A stretch of DNA of 64,000 nucleotides from Inia geoffrensis (lineage: Eukaryota; Chordata; Mammalia; Artiodactyla; Iniidae), in NCBI GenBank assembly GCA_036417435.1, contig CM070904.1, positions 133,114,695 through 133,178,694 on the forward strand. The letters are read 5' to 3'. The translations under genes were made by a program, and so were the position numbers. The notes under the pieces are model-generated. The model saw only the letters and a program-made list of their open reading frames with translations. It was not told the origin of the DNA and made no database searches. Shown here in pieces: positions 10,734 through 22,965 of the stretch (position 1 is the stretch's first letter; each line of letters begins with the position of its first letter).

Positions 10734-13700
10734 CTACATCTGTGTCTCTATTTCTGTCCTGCAAACCAGTTCATCTGTACCATTTTTCTTAGTTCCACAT
10801 ATAGGCATTAATACACGATATTTGTTTTTCTCTTTCTGACTTACTTCACTCTGTATGACAATCTCTAGATCCACCCATGTCTCTACAAATGACCCAATTT
10901 CATTCCTTTTTATGGCTGAGTAATATTCCATTGTATATATGTACCACATCTTCTTTATCCATTCGTGTGTTGATGGGCATTTAGGTTGCTTCCATGACCT
11001 GGCTATTGTAAATAGAGCTGCAATGAACATTGGGGTGCATGTGTCTTTTTGAATTATCATTTTCTCTGGGTATATGCCCAGTAGTGGGATTGCTGGGTCA
11101 TATGGTAATTCTACTGTTAGTATTTTAAGGAACCTCCATACTGTTCTCCATAGTGGCTGTATCAACTTACATTCCCACCAACAGTGCAAGAGGGTTCCCT
11201 TTTCTCCACACCCTCTCCAGCATTTGTTGTTTGTAGATTTTCTGATGATGCCCATTCTAACTGGCGTTAGGTGATACCTCATTGTAATTTTGATTTGCAT
11301 TCCTCTAATAAATAGTGATGTTGAACAGCTTCTCATGTGCTTCTTGGCCATCTGTATGTTATCTTTGGAGAAATATCTATTTAGGTCTTCTGCCCATTTT
11401 TTGTTTGGGTTGTTTGTTTTTTTAATATTGAGCTGCATGAGCTGTTTGTATATTTTGGAGATTAATCCTTTGTCTGTTGATTCGTTTGCAAATATTTTCT
11501 CCCATTCCGAGGGTTGTCTTTTTGTCTTGTTTGTAGTTTCCTTTGCTGTGCAAAAGCTTTGAAGTTTCATTAGGTCCCATTTGTTTATTTTTGTTTTTAT
11601 TTCCATTACTCTAGGAGGTGGATCAAAAAATTTCTTGCTGTGATTTATGTCAGTGTTCTTCCTATGTTTTCCTCTAAGAATTTTATAGTGTCCAGTCTTA
11701 CATTTAGGTCTCTAATCCATTTTGAGTTTATTTTTGTGTATGGTGTTAGGGAGTGTTCTAATTTCATTCTTTTACATGTAGCTGTCCAGTTTTCCCAGCT
11801 CCACTTATTGCAGAGACTGTCTTTTCTCTATTTTATATCCTTGCCTCCTTTGTCATAGATTAGTTGACCATAGGTGCATGGGTTTATCTCTGGGCTTTCT
11901 ATCCTGTTCCATTGATCTATATTACTGCTTTTGTGCCAGTACCATACTGTCTTGATTACTGTAGCTTTGTAGTATAGTCTGAAGTCAGGAAGTCTGATTC
12001 CTCCAGCTCTGTTTCTTTCCCTCAAGACTGCTTTGGCTCTTTGGGGTATTTTGTGTCTCCATAAAAATTTTAAGATTGTTTTGCTCTAGTTCTGTAAAAA
12101 ACGTCACTGGCAATTTGATAGGGATTGCATTGAATCTGTAGATTGCTTTGGGTAGTATAGTCATTTTCACAATATTGATTCTTCCAATCCACGAACATGG
12201 TATATCTCTCCATCTGTTTGTGTCATCTTTGATTTCTTTCATCAGTGCCTTATAGTTTTCTGAGTACAGGTGTTTTACCTCCTTAGGTAGGTTTATTCCT
12301 AGGTATTTTATTCTATCTGTTGCAATGGCGAATGGGATTGTTTCCTTAATTTCTCTTTCTGATCTTTTGCTGTTAGTGTATAGGAATGCAAGAGATTTCT
12401 GTGCATTAATTTTGTATCATGCAACTTTACCAGATTCATTGATTAGCTCTAGTAGTTTTCTGGTGGCATCTTTAGGATTCTCTATGTATAGTATCATGTC
12501 ATCTGCAAACGGTGACACTTTTACTTCTTCTTTTCCAGTTTGGATTACTTTTATTTCTTTTTCTTCTCTGATTACCAATGCTAGGACTTCCAAAACTATG
12601 TTGAATAATAGCAGCAAGAGTGGACATCCTTGTCTTGTTCCTGATCTTAGAGGAAAGCTTTCAGTTTTTCACCACTGAGAATGATGTTTGCTGTGGGTTT
12701 GTCATATATGGCCTTTATTATGTTGAGGTAGGTTCCCTCTATGCGCACTTTCTGGAGAGTTTTTAACATAACTGGGTGTTGAATTTTGTCAAAAGTTTTT
12801 CTGCATCTATTGAGATGATCATATGGTTTTTCTTCTTCGGTTTGTTAATATGGTGTATCCAGTTGATTGATTTGCATATATTGAAGAATCCTTGCATCCC
12901 TGAGATAAATCCCACTTGATCATGGTATATGATCCTTTTAATGTGTTATTGGGTTCTGTTTGCTAGTATTTTGTTGAGGATTTTTGCATCTATATTCATC
13001 AGTGATATTGGTTTGTAATTTCCTTTATTTGTAGTATCTTTGTCTGGTTTTGGTATCAGGGTGATGGTGGTCTCATAGAATGAGTTCGGGAGTGTTCCTT
13101 CCTCTGTAATTTTTTGGAAGAGTTTGAGAAGGATAGGTGTTAGCTCTTCTCTAAATGTTTGATAGAATTTACCTGTGAAACCATCTGGTCCTGGACTTTT
13201 GTTTGTTGGAAGATTTTTAATCAGTTTCAATTTCATTACTTGTGATTGGTCTGCTCATATTTTCTATTTCTTCCTGGTTCAGTCTTGGAAGGTTATACCT
13301 TTCTAAGAATTTGTCCATTTCTTCCAGGTTGTCCATTTTATTGGCATAAAGTTGATTGTAGTAGTCTCTTAGGATGCTTTGTATTTCTGCGGCGTCTGTT
13401 GTAACTTCTCCTTTTTCATTTCTAATCTTATTGATTTGAGTCCTCTCCCTCTTTTTCTTGATGAGTCTGGCTAATGGTTTATCAATTTTGTTTATCTTCT
13501 CAAAGAACCAGCTTTTAGTTTTATTGATCTTTGCTACTGTTTTCCTTGTTTCTATTTCACTTATTTCTGCTCTGATCTTTATGATTTCTTTCCTTCTGCT
13601 AACTTTGGGTTTTGTTTGTTCTTCTTTCTCTAGTTCCTTTAGGTGTAAGGTTAAATTGTTTATTTGAGATTTTTCTTGTTTCTTGAGGTAGGCTTGTATT

Positions 13701-14614
13701 ACTGTAAACTTCCCTCTTAGAACTGCTTTTGCTGCATCCCATAGGTTTTCAATCATCGTGTTTTCGTTGTAATTTGTCTCTAGGTACTATTTGATTTCCT
13801 CTTTGATTTCTTCAGTCATCTCTTGGTTATTTAGTAACATATTGTTTAGCCTCCATGTGTTTGTGTTTTTTACATTTTTTTCCCTGTAATTGATTTCTAA
13901 TCTCATAGTGTTGTGGTCAGAAAAGATGCTTGATATGATTTCAGTTTTCTTAAATTTACCAAGGCTTGATTTGTGACCCAAAATATGACCTATCCTGGAG
14001 AATGTTCTGTGTGCACTTGAGAAGAAAGTAATTAATAATAATAAATAATTAATCTGCTGGTTTTGGATGGAGTGTCCTATATATACAATTAAATCTATCT
14101 GGTCTATTGTGTCACTTAAAGCTTGTGTTTCCTTATTAATTTTCTGGCTGGATGATCTGTTCATTGGTGTAAGTGAGGTGTTAAAGTCCCCCACTATTAT
14201 TGCGTTACTGTTGATTTCCTCTTTTATAGCTGTTAGCAGTTGCCTTATGTATTGAGGTGCTCCTATGTTGGGTGCATATATATTTATAATTGTCATATCT
14301 TCTTCTTAGATTGATCCCTTGATCATTATGTAGTGTCTTTCCTTGTCTCTTGTAACAGTCTTTATTTTAAAGTCTATTTTATCTGATATGAGTATTGCTA
14401 CTCCAGCTTTCTTATGATTTCCATTTGCATGGAATATCTTTTTCCAGCCCTCACTTTCAGTCTGTGTGTCCCTAAGTCTGAAGTGGGTCTCTTGTAGACA
14501 GCATATATATGGGTCTTGTTTTTGTATCCATTCAGTGAACCTGTATCTTTTGGTTGGAGCATTTAATCCATTCATGTTTAAGGTAATTATTGATATGTAT
14601 GTTCCTATTACCAT
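10734..14614 (-). pseudogene. L1 ORF2 (endonuclease-reverse transcriptase), broken
   Basis: In intact L1s ORF2 encodes the endonuclease and reverse transcriptase that carry out target-primed reverse transcription. The reading is spread over several frames: endonuclease N-terminus at 14614-14306 (NMNGLNAP, LQETHF) and the rest at 14296-13787 (VGDFNTSLT, SDHNTMRLEI); a linker at 13756-13217; reverse transcriptase start at 13236-12946 (LIPKPDKD); the FADD catalytic box with DMILY at 12617-12417; then 12242-11828; and a long C-terminal part at 11606-10734 with the cysteine-rich region. Catalytic residues remain visible, but frameshifts and stops break the protein. Confidence 0.95.
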
Positions 14615-14625
14615 TTTCTTAATTG

Positions 14626-15574
14626 TTATGGATTTGTTTTTGTAGGTCCTTTTCTTTTCTTGTGTTTCTCACTTAGAGAAGTTCCTTTAGCATTTGTTGT
14701 AGAGCTGGTTTGGTGGTGCTGAATTCTCAGCTTTTGCTTGTCTGTAAAGCTTTTGATTTCTCCATCGAATCTAAATGAGATCCTTGCCGGGTAGAGTAAT
14801 CTTGGTCGTAGGTTCTTCCCTTTCGTCACTTTAAATATGTCCTGCCCCTCCCTTCTGGCTCGTAGAGTTTCTGCCTAGAAATCAGCTGTTAACCTTAGGG
14901 GGATTCCCTTGTATGTTATTTGCCGTTTTTCCCTCGTTGCTTTCAAAATTTTTTCTTTGTCTTTAATTTTTGTCACTTTCATTACTATGTGTCTCAGCAT
15001 GTTTCTCCTAGGGTTTATCCTGTATGGGACTCTCTGTGCTTCCTGGACTTGGGTGGCTATTTCCTTTCCCATGTTAGGGAAGTTTTCAACTATAATCTCT
15101 TCAAATATTTTCTCGGGTCCTTTTTCTCTCTCTTCTCCTTCTGGGACCCCTATAATGTGAATGTTGTTGCATTTAATGTTGTCCCAGAGGTCTCTTAGGC
15201 TGTCTTCATTTCTTTTCATTCTTTTTTCTTTATTCTGTTCCACAGCAGTGAATTCCACCATTCTGTCTTCCAGGTCACTTATCCGTTCTTCTGCCTCAGT
15301 TATTCTGCTGTTGATTCCTTCTAGTGTATTTTTCATTTCAGTTATTGTATTGTTCATCTCTGTTTGTTTGTTCTTTAATTCTTCTAGGTGTTTGTTAAAC
15401 ATTTCTTGCATCTTCAATCTTTGCCTCCATTCTTTTTCTGAGGTCCTGGATCATTTTCACTATCATTATTCTGAATTCTTTTTCTGGCAGGTTGCCTATC
15501 TCCACTTCATTTAGTTGTTGTTCTGGGGTTTTACCTGGTTCCTTCATCTGGTACATAGTCCTCTGCCTTTTTAT
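14626..15574 (-). pseudogene. L1 ORF1 (RNA-binding chaperone), broken
   Basis: ORF1 protein binds L1 RNA as a trimer. Order on the minus strand: N-terminus near 15574-15420, a coiled-coil stretch at 15417-15250 (LEELKNKQTEMNN, then ITEAEERISDLEDRM), the RNA-recognition region (DNIKCNNIHIIGVPEGEE) and the C-terminal domain (FDGEIKSFTDKQKLR at 14829-14626). At least two frameshifts separate the parts. The expected start codon, immediately before KRQRT, reads ATA at 15574-15572, so the start appears lost as well. Confidence 0.93.
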
Positions 15575-15735
15575 TTTCTCTATCTTTCTGTGAATGTGGT
15601 TTTCCTTCTACAGGCTGCAGAATTGTAGTTCTTCTTGCTTCTGCTGTCTTCCCTCCCAGGAGGTGGATTCTTAACCACTGAGCCACCAGGGAAGTCCCTA
15701 CTCTTCTTTTAGAGATTATCTAAGGCTTAGAGATT

Positions 15736-15984
15736 TAAAAATGTATCTAGGGCTTCCCTGGTGGCGCAGTGGTTGAGAGTCCGCCTGCCAATGCAGAGGA
15801 CACAGGTTCGTGCCCCGGTCCGGGAAGATCCCACATGCCACGGAGCGGCTGGGCCCGTGAGCCATGGCCGCTGCGCCTGCGCGTCCGGAGCCCATGCTCC
15901 GCAACGGGAGAGGCCACAACAGTGAGAGGCTCACATACCGCAAAAAAAATAAAATAAAATAAAATAAAAATAAAAATGTATCTA
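15736..15984 (+). mobile_element. CHR-type SINE, short (odontocete-like) form
   Basis: Body about 15750-15970, with 'ggcttccctggtggcgcag', the B-box region 'aggttcgtgccccgg', 'ccatggccgctg' and a tail of AAAAT repeats after 'cataccgc'. Exact 14-base target duplications (taaaaatgtatcta) at 15736-15749 and 15971-15984. It sits only 25 bases beyond the nested SINE-L1 composite. Confidence 0.96.
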
Positions 15985-16139
15985 AACTTAATTATATTTT
16001 CAACACAATGCAAAGGACTGACATTCTTAGGCTCCATTAACTTCCACGTTGCTGTTGCCCTGTTTTTAACTCTACATCCATTTTAACCCTTTTAACAGGA
16101 CATGATCATCGTTGTTGTTCTAAACACTCAGTACTCACT
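15985..16139. other. Short unique spacer
   Basis: No recognised feature between the SINE and the antisense L1 material. Confidence 0.3.
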
Positions 16140-16490
16140 CCAGTTGCCCCTGCATTTACCCTTTTCTGTTATTCGTTCTTTCGTTTCCATGTTCCCGCTG
16201 GGATAATTTTCCTTCTACTGGGACAATTCCCTTTCACACTACCTTTAGTTTATGTGCTTTGATTGCAAGTTTTCTCAGACTTTATTTGGAAATGCCTCTC
16301 TGTTACCTTTACTTTTAGAGGGTAATTTCACTGGGCATAGAATTATAAATTGGCAATTATTTTCCCTTATTTTTGGAAGAAGTCATCCAATTGTCTTCTG
16401 ACTTCAGTTTTGTGCTGAGAAGGCAGCTGTCAGGTTTACTTCCTTGAAAATAATGCATCTTCCCCACCACCCAGCCCAGGTTTTTTTCCC
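16140..16490 (-). mobile_element. Old L1 (L1M-type), antisense, ORF1 region
   Basis: Contains the antisense L1 ORF1 words 'cactgggcatagaattataaa' and 'ccaattgtcttctgacttcag', followed by the 'gagaaggcagctgtcaggtt' block. The same element appears to continue at 17290, which suggests the piece between is a later insertion. Left boundary is approximate. Confidence 0.6.
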
Positions 16491-17289
16491 CCTAAATATT
16501 TTTAAATTATGGTAAAAGACACATAACATAAAATTTACCATTTTTAAGTGTACCGTGCAGTGGTTTAAAATACATTCATATTGTTCTGCAACCATCACCA
16601 TCCATCTCCAGAACTCTCTTCACCCTGCGAAACCGAAACTCTACTTACTAAACAATAAGTCCCTGTCCCCCAACCCTTGTTGCTTTCAATAATTTTTCTA
16701 CATTGAAAAGCCACCCAGCCACCATTCTACTTTCCATCTCTATGATTTTGTCTACTCTACTTCCTCATATAAGTGGAATCACATAGCATTTGTCCCTCTG
16801 TGACTGTCTTATTTCACTTAGCTTAATGTCCTCAAGGTTCATCCATGTTGTAGCAGGTGTCAGAATTTCCTTCCTTTTTAAGGCTGAAAAATACTGCATT
16901 GTATTTATAGACCACATTTTGTTTATCAATTCAACTGTTGATGGACACCTGCATTCCACGTTTTAGCTATTGTGAATAATGCTGCTATGAACATGGGTGT
17001 TCAAATATCTCTTCAAGACTCTGCTTTTAATTATTTTGGGTATATACACAGAAGTGGGATTGCTGGATCATATGATAAATGTATTTTTAATTTTTTGAGG
17101 AACTGCCATTCTGTTTTCCACAGCAGCTGCACCATTTTACCTTCCCACCAATAGTGCACAAGGGTTCCGACTTCTCCACATCCTTGTCAACACTTGCTAT
17201 TTTCTAGTTTTGTGTGAGTTTGTATGTTTTTCTTTTTCTTTTTTCTTTTTTTTTTTTTTTGTAATAGTAGCCACCCTCATGGGTATGAA
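16491..17289 (-). mobile_element. L1 (L1MA/L1MB-like) 3' end, antisense
   Basis: The + strand carries well-known antisense L1 3'-end words: 'aaaatttaccatttttaagtg', 'caaggttcatccatgttgtag', 'gaataatgctgctatgaacatg', 'gtgggattgctggatcatatg' and 'cccaccaatagtgcacaagg'. On the minus strand 16959-16765 still reads as ORF2 C-terminus (MWSINTMQYFSALK). Two stretches of older L1 in the same orientation flank it, so it is probably nested in them. Confidence 0.88.
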
Positions 17290-18420
17290 GTGACCCAAGT
17301 TTCTTTTAATATTTTCTTTTCATCCCTGGTTTTCGGTAGTTTCACTATGTATGCCTAGATGTGGCTGGGTTTTTTTGTTTTGTTTTGTTTTTTAATTGTA
17401 CTTGGGGTTTATAACATTTCTTTGTTCTATGGCTTGATGCTTTTAGTGTTTGGGGACTTGCTCAGCCAGTGTATCTTCAGAGTTGTTCTGTCCTATTCTC
17501 TCTTTCCTCTGGGACTTTGATTGCAGGTATATTAGACTTTTTCACCATCTCGCATGCATCTTTTATGTTCTTTTTCTGCATTTGTTATCTTTTTACTTTT
17601 CAGTGGATCTTTCTGGGTATTTTCTACTGGCCCATCTTCCAGTTCACTAATCTCTTTCACTGTGTCTGATTTGCTATTAAATCCATCTAATGCCTTCTTT
17701 CTTTTGCCATTTTATCTCCCAGTCCTAGTACTTCCATTTTATTCTTTTTCATAATTTTTAACCTCTTCATTGAAATTTTCTGTGTAATTAGCTATTGTTT
17801 AAATACATTAATCAGTAATGTTAAAGTCTGTAATAGCTCCTGTGTCTGTATCTTCTCTAAGTCTGTTTCCATTATTTGTTTTTCTTGCCTGGATTTTGGT
17901 TATTTAGTGTCGTCTCTGGCACGTCTGGTAATTTTTGACTGAATGTTTGATAGTAAAAGTATAAAACATTTCAGGCATAGTTTGAGGTTCTGGATTAGAT
18001 TATCTTCCTTCAAAGAGACTTTTTCGGCTTCTGGTGGCTAGTTAACAGGGAGGGAAGTTTGCCTCCACCACTTGGAGTTGAGCTGAGTGGATCTTTGGGA
18101 AGATTGGCTGGCCTAGTGGACTCTGGCTGGTGCTGGAATTCCTACCAGACCCTTCATCTCTGGGAGACAATTTTCTCTGTTTGTTGTCATCAGCTCCTTG
18201 GGTTTCTGAGGCTTGAGCCTCTCAGCTGGGATCTCCTGCTCAGTTTATCAGTCTTTGGGGCCAATGCTGGTGAATAACTCAAGGGAGGAAGAAGAGCCAA
18301 CGTTGCACTCATTTCTGTGGGCTTTCCTTCCCGCCAGGATCTTGACCCCTCTATTACTCTTTGTCTTGGCAGCTCTTCAGTACTTTTAAATTGATTTTTA
18401 AAGTGTATTTTATCTAGATT
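17290..18420 (-). mobile_element. Old L1 (L1M-type), antisense, ORF1 and 5' UTR
   Basis: Antisense ORF1 and 5'-UTR type words: 'gactttgattgcaggtatattagac', 'cttccagttcactaatctctttc', 'tgatttgctattaaatcc' and 'ctggtaatttttgactgaatg'. From about 18000 the match is weak and the boundary at 18420 is uncertain. Likely the 5' part of the element whose ORF1 piece is at 16140-16490. Confidence 0.6.
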
Positions 18421-18899
18421 TCTTGAAATGGTTCTCAGTGGCAGTGGTGAATGTGGTTACTGTTATAAGAAGCAGAGATTTTCCCTTTGACCTTTTAATG
18501 CCGATTTTAATGCACAGGTGGGTGATAAAAATGAACTTCATCCCTTCGTCCTTTTTTCACAAGCTAGTGACCTATTAGACCACCAATGGCAAATATTTGT
18601 TGAGCCTATCTGCAAGGTACAAGAGGTAAAGCAAATGACTCTGGCCTTTTCCCATGGAGCTTTCAGAGCAATAGGAAGAGGGGCAGATGCTTTGTAACAA
18701 TTTAAAGACAGTTTTAGATTACATCATTTTGTTCTGTTTAAAAGGGAACAATAAATCTAAGTGACAATCCATTTAAGGGGCTGAGTCCAATTCCTAGCAT
18801 GCTTCTGGTCATGGCTGACATCCTGGCCCTCCTTAGAGCTTTGCACTTCTGTCTCCTACCTTCAAAATTCTTCTAACAAGTTGTGATAAATTAGGAGTT
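18421..18899. other. Unique sequence
   Basis: No gene or repeat recognised. Confidence 0.35.
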
Positions 18900-19130
18900 T
18901 GGGATTAACAGATACACACTACTATATATAAGATAGATAAACAGCAAGGACCTACTGTATAGCACAGGGAACTATATTCAATATCTTGTAATAATCTATA
19001 ATGGAAAATAATCTGAAAAAGAACATATATATGTATATAGATAGATAGATGGATATAGATATAGCTAAATCACTTTGCTGAACATCAGAAACTAACACAA
19101 CATTCTAAATCAACTATAGTAAAAAAAGTT
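18900..19130 (+). mobile_element. L1 3' UTR fragment with internal ATAG repeat
   Basis: L1 3'-end words 'cacactactatatataag', 'agcaaggacctactgtatag', 'cacagggaac' and 'ctgaacatcagaaactaac', ending in a decayed A tail. Between 19026 and 19066 an ATAG/ATGG-like tetranucleotide expansion has grown inside the UTR. Confidence 0.8.
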
Positions 19131-20344
19131 GTAAAAATTTTGAGAATTGCATGTGTCTCAACCATTTCTTCAGAGAGCCGAGACTTGAAATATGAGTTAT
19201 AACCAAGAACAAAGGAGAAGCAGAGTGTACACATCCTGAATTTCTCTTCTCTTCCCAACGTTGCTAAGTTAGAAGAAACCACATTTATCAAAAACCCAGG
19301 AGAGTGACACTGGACCCAGAACTTTTCTTTGCTCTCCTCTTCCATTTGAAACACAACAATGAATACGCAAAATGAAATACCTTAGAGACGTTTTTTACAG
19401 ATAAATTGTCAAGGAAAAAAGATATGCATGGGAGATCTAAAGATTGAAAGAGACTTAAAAAAAATCAGCGAACACACTGTGTTAACCTTATTTGGATTCT
19501 GGTTCAAACAAAATATTAAAAGATTAAATTGACATATACGAGGCAATTGAAAATTTGAACACTGACTTGATATTTGATAATACTAAGAATTTTTTAAACA
19601 TAACCACAGTACCATTATCATGCCCCCAAAATATGAGTCCTTATGTCTTAGAAATACATATGGAGATGATTACAGAAGAGATTTTATGATGTCTTGGATT
19701 TGCTTCTAAATAATATGGAGGAAGAGGGAAGTAGGAGGGAGTTTAGATTAAAAAAAAGAGAAAAGGATTACCCGTGGGTAGATACTTGAATGCTCTAAAA
19801 GGTTAAAAATACAACCAGAACAAGTATTTCTATGACTTCTGTCTTTTTGGATCAACTACTGCTTTGCCTTATCTCTTCTTGTTTCCTTCTTTAAACTTCC
19901 TGAGTAAGCCATTAGCTTCTGTACTAACTCCCCGCGGCAAGCAATAAGTTGGGTAATATTGTCTCAGGCAATCAAAGTCCTCATTTCATTTATCTCTTTT
20001 CCCATTAAGAGAATGAGTCTCCCTTCTCCACAGTTTCCCCCATACCTCAGAGCCAAGGGAGAGACGGTTACGATTCGAGGCAGGATTTCTTTGCTTCCCA
20101 GATGATCACTAAGCACCCAACCACTAGAGTTACTAAGCCAAGCACTGAAGCTGGAAGAGCAGAGAGCTCATTGTTGTGAGGAGATGGGGACAAAACACGA
20201 ACTCTGTCTGGGGTTGGAATTCCCGCTGAACAGTTGGTCCTATATGGAAAGACCCTAAACCTAAACCTAATCCACCCCGTCACTTGTTGGAGACGGAACA
20301 GTGTGTATGTGGCGGGGGGAGGGTGGTGCTCGGCGGGGAGGGTG
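19131..20344. other. Unique sequence
   Basis: No recognised gene or repeat. AT-rich to about 19850, then balanced. A short CCTAAA tandem at 20252-20270 is not the vertebrate telomere unit. Minus-strand frames of up to 111 codons have no domain. Confidence 0.35.
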
Positions 20345-20452
20345 CTGGGTTCAAGCCGCAGCATCCTTGGATGTTCACCCACCATGTGACCCAGGGAAAG
20401 CATTTAACCCGCCTGAGCATCAGATTCCCCATTTGGAAAATGAAGCTAACGT
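20345..20452 (+). repeat. MIR SINE fragment
   Basis: Contains 'catgtgacccagggaaagcat' (MIR 'tgtgaccttgggcaagtca') and 'cctgagcatcagattcccc' (MIR 'ctgagcctcagtttcctc'). Diverged but in the correct order and spacing. Confidence 0.7.
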
Positions 20453-22854
20453 TCTTCCCCGGCTTTCTTCCCTAAAGCGAACTAAGGTCAGAGGAATTAA
20501 ATCCCAGGAAAGAATTGAGAAAACTTTAGAGCAAAGCATTGGAAGAAGGGGAGGGACCATTACAAGAATCCAGAAGCCTTGGGTCAGTACAAATTGTGCC
20601 TGAGGAACGTGGGCTTGATTCTAGTTGCTTGGGTAAAAGAAATCAGTTGTAACCGAAGACAGAAGTTTTTGGTGTCGGAGCCTTTTTTACAGGATGGCAC
20701 TTGGGAAGAGCATACCCCTTATCCAAGGCAGGAAAGCCAGTCTCGGGTGTCCCACCTCATCTCCGCTCCCTCTGAAACAGCAACGCCACAAACAGGCTCA
20801 TTGGCTGACCCCTGCCCGCATTTTCTCTAGTCTGGTGACGGCATCTCAATCCCCGTGCGTGGTCTGCCTCATGAGCCCGATCTTAGCCAGACTCAGCTAA
20901 AGAGACGGGGTAAAAACTCTCCCCTCAGCTCACGCTGGCAGGCTCATGAGCTTCGTCCCTAGTGCAAGAGGGTCCTCCTTGTTGGCCCACCGGTTTTGCC
21001 ACTGACTCAAAAGCCAATGAGGCACTGATCCTGCTTCGGGCAGTAAGATCCCCCGACAGCCTCCATCACACTCTCCCGCTTTGTGAAAATGATCCACAAG
21101 GACAAAGCCTGGAGTAAGGCACCTGCCCCTCGCCTGGCACCATCTCCCCAGGGAAATACTCACAGAAAAGTCCTGGCGACTGGGAGTGTTGGTCAGTGGT
21201 CCACCAGAGGGATTTCTATCATCCGCGGCTGTGACCACAGAGATGAGATAGCAAAGCACACAGAGAGAAGGGAATTGGGGGGAGATGTCCTCCCCCATCT
21301 GTGCTTCCCTCCCTCAGAGAGGCAGCTTTTGGGGTGGGGTGATGGGGTAAGACCCCCAGGTGGAGCCACAGCCTTCAGGGAGGTGTGAGAGCCACTCTCC
21401 GGGCCATGCCAACGTTCTTGCATCTACACTCACGCAGGGACTCTTCTCTGTCTCACCTCCAGGCTGGAAGGGACGGGAACGGTGGGTGGGTGGAGATGCC
21501 GCCCGGGAGCGGGCGGCTGGCCAGAGGAAGGGCCAGCGCCTGGACACACTCTGGGGCTTCTAGGACTTTATTCAGCCTTTCTGGCAAAAGATAACTATAA
21601 ACCTTCCAGTCACCTGGGAGTAGACTCCATTCTTCCTGTGAGATGGCTGAGGGGTAGGGGTGCGGGGCTGCCTGGGGGCAGGATGGCCCTTTTATCTGCT
21701 CCAGACCCCGGTCTTCCAGTGGGGCAGGTAAACAGCTCCCACAGAGGAGCTTCAAGGGGAGGTCCTCAGGGCGGCCGGGGCACAGCGAGCGGGCCAGGGG
21801 AGCCACTCACCACGCCTGGGAAAGCAGTTTCCCTTCAAGGACCGTCTGCATGAACAAAGGGCTCTACAGCATCCACAGTGAGGACATGACCTCAAGATGC
21901 AGAGGAAGAGCTTGCTTAAAACCACCACGTATATATACACACATAGATGTGTGTGCATGTGTGTGTATGAATATATATAGTATTGAGTCACTGTTCACAA
22001 CAGGATGAAGGTGATTTTTAGAAAGCATCTGCTCTGTGTCTCAGTTAAATTCGAGGAACTCTATGGGAAGAAATGAGGAGGGAGATGGTGAAGTGACAGA
22101 CTAAAATGAAAGTGAAATTGGCTGAGAGGCAGGCAGGGCTCACCAAGCAGACAGGAAGGAAAGCAGAACTGCACCAGCAGATGAGGAGGGGGACCCCAGG
22201 GGGTGGACGGGGCAAACCACGGAACTCATGTCAGGACGCAGAGCAAAAGGACAAAGATGAGATAAAAGCCACCGCGATGGAGAAGACGGTGGCATGAAAG
22301 ATACAGGACATCCACCCTGGGGATGGTCACTCCCCGAGAAAATGGAAGGAGAGTGGCACACAGGACGGTCAGCACAGCCGCCCTGAGCCTGAGCGTGGCC
22401 TGAGCCCAGCCTTCCATAAAGGTCACGCCAAGTCTGAGGACAAATCGTGAAGGGATACAAACGCCTCCGGGTATCCCATACTCTCATTTGGGTTTAAAAA
22501 TATAAAAGTGGGCACAGAAAGGGGACAGACACGTCTCAACGACTCGGCCGTGAGCCGACCTGGTGAGATTAGCATCCAGTCTTTGCCTTAGGGGCATGTT
22601 GGCATGAAGACACTGACCGTTTACCTATTACCCCAGCCCTGCCCTTCCCTGTGACCCATGTGGATTGCTCTTATCATTAGAAATAGAGAGTTTTACAGTT
22701 GGGCTCCAGCTCCTGCAAACCAAACACATGATCCTTGGATTCCCCCCACTTCCAGCACCGCCCCTCCCCGAGTCACCCCCATCCCAGTGCAGGCCGGCTG
22801 GCTGTGCAATTCCTAGTTATCATTCCTTCCCCAGGACAACCCTTGTCCCCACTG
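20453..22854. other. Unique GC-moderate sequence
   Basis: No gene recognised. Many open frames of 60-123 codons overlap on both strands without domains, as expected of GC-rich noncoding DNA. One TA/TG tract is listed separately. Confidence 0.35.
21930..21979. repeat. TA/CA-TG tract forming an imperfect inverted repeat
   Basis: Left arm tatatatacacacat (21930-21944) and right arm atgtgtgtgtatgaatatatata (21957-21979) are near reverse complements separated by about 12 bases. Alternating purine-pyrimidine content makes it a microsatellite; cruciform or Z-DNA formation is only a possibility. Confidence 0.6.
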
Positions 22855-22965
22855 CCTGGTGAATTCCTTCTCATCCTCCACAGCCCCTTCCAAGGACACC
22901 TCCTCCATGAAGCCCTCCCTGATGTCCACCAGGCCTCCCCTATGCGTGCCACTCTCCCATGGTGG
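22855..22965 (+). repeat. L2-like LINE 3' fragment
   Basis: The words 'cacctcctccatgaagccctccctga' correspond in decayed form to the L2 3' region ('cacctcctcagagaggccttccctga'). Short and diverged; the call rests on this match. Confidence 0.5.

Larger units (their letters stand above)
10511..15672 (-). mobile_element. LINE-1, 5.1 kb, antisense, nested in the SINE
   Basis: The element runs from a poly-T at 10521-10539 (its poly-A tail on the minus strand) to about 15660. It contains 3' UTR, ORF2, ORF1 and a short piece of 5' UTR, so it lacks only the upstream part of the 5' UTR. It is flanked by an exact 12-base duplication, AGGTGGATTCTT, at 10511-10522 and 15661-15672, inside the SINE. The ORFs are broken in several places, so it cannot move by itself. 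Body: 10523-15660, about 5138 bases. Confidence 0.97.
10195..15711 (-). mobile_element. CHR-type SINE, long form, antisense, split by an L1
   Basis: The SINE body is in two parts, 10208-10522 and 15673-15698, separated by the L1 at 10523-15660. The left part has the reversed long-form tail and the reversed B-box region. The right part is the reversed head, 'ccaccagggaagtccc'. The whole is flanked by an exact 13-base target-site duplication, tactcttctttta, at 10195-10207 and 15699-15711, which proves that the two parts are one insertion. Confidence 0.95.

Noticed and set aside
10734..14614. L1 ORF2 as an active retrotransposon gene
   Set aside because: The protein is split over several frames with stops, and ORF1 also lacks its start, so the element cannot be autonomous.
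15769..15957. SINE-derived open frames (e.g. MVESPPANAEDTGS type) as small proteins
   Set aside because: The same frames recur in each CHR SINE copy because of shared sequence; they are shadows of a noncoding element.
16491..17289. Gene fragment with open frames on the plus strand (e.g. 16972-17154)
   Set aside because: It is the antisense of an L1 3' end.
20252..20270. Possible interstitial telomere sequence (CCTAAACCTAAACC)
   Set aside because: The unit is CCTAAA, not the vertebrate CCCTAA, and only about three units are present.
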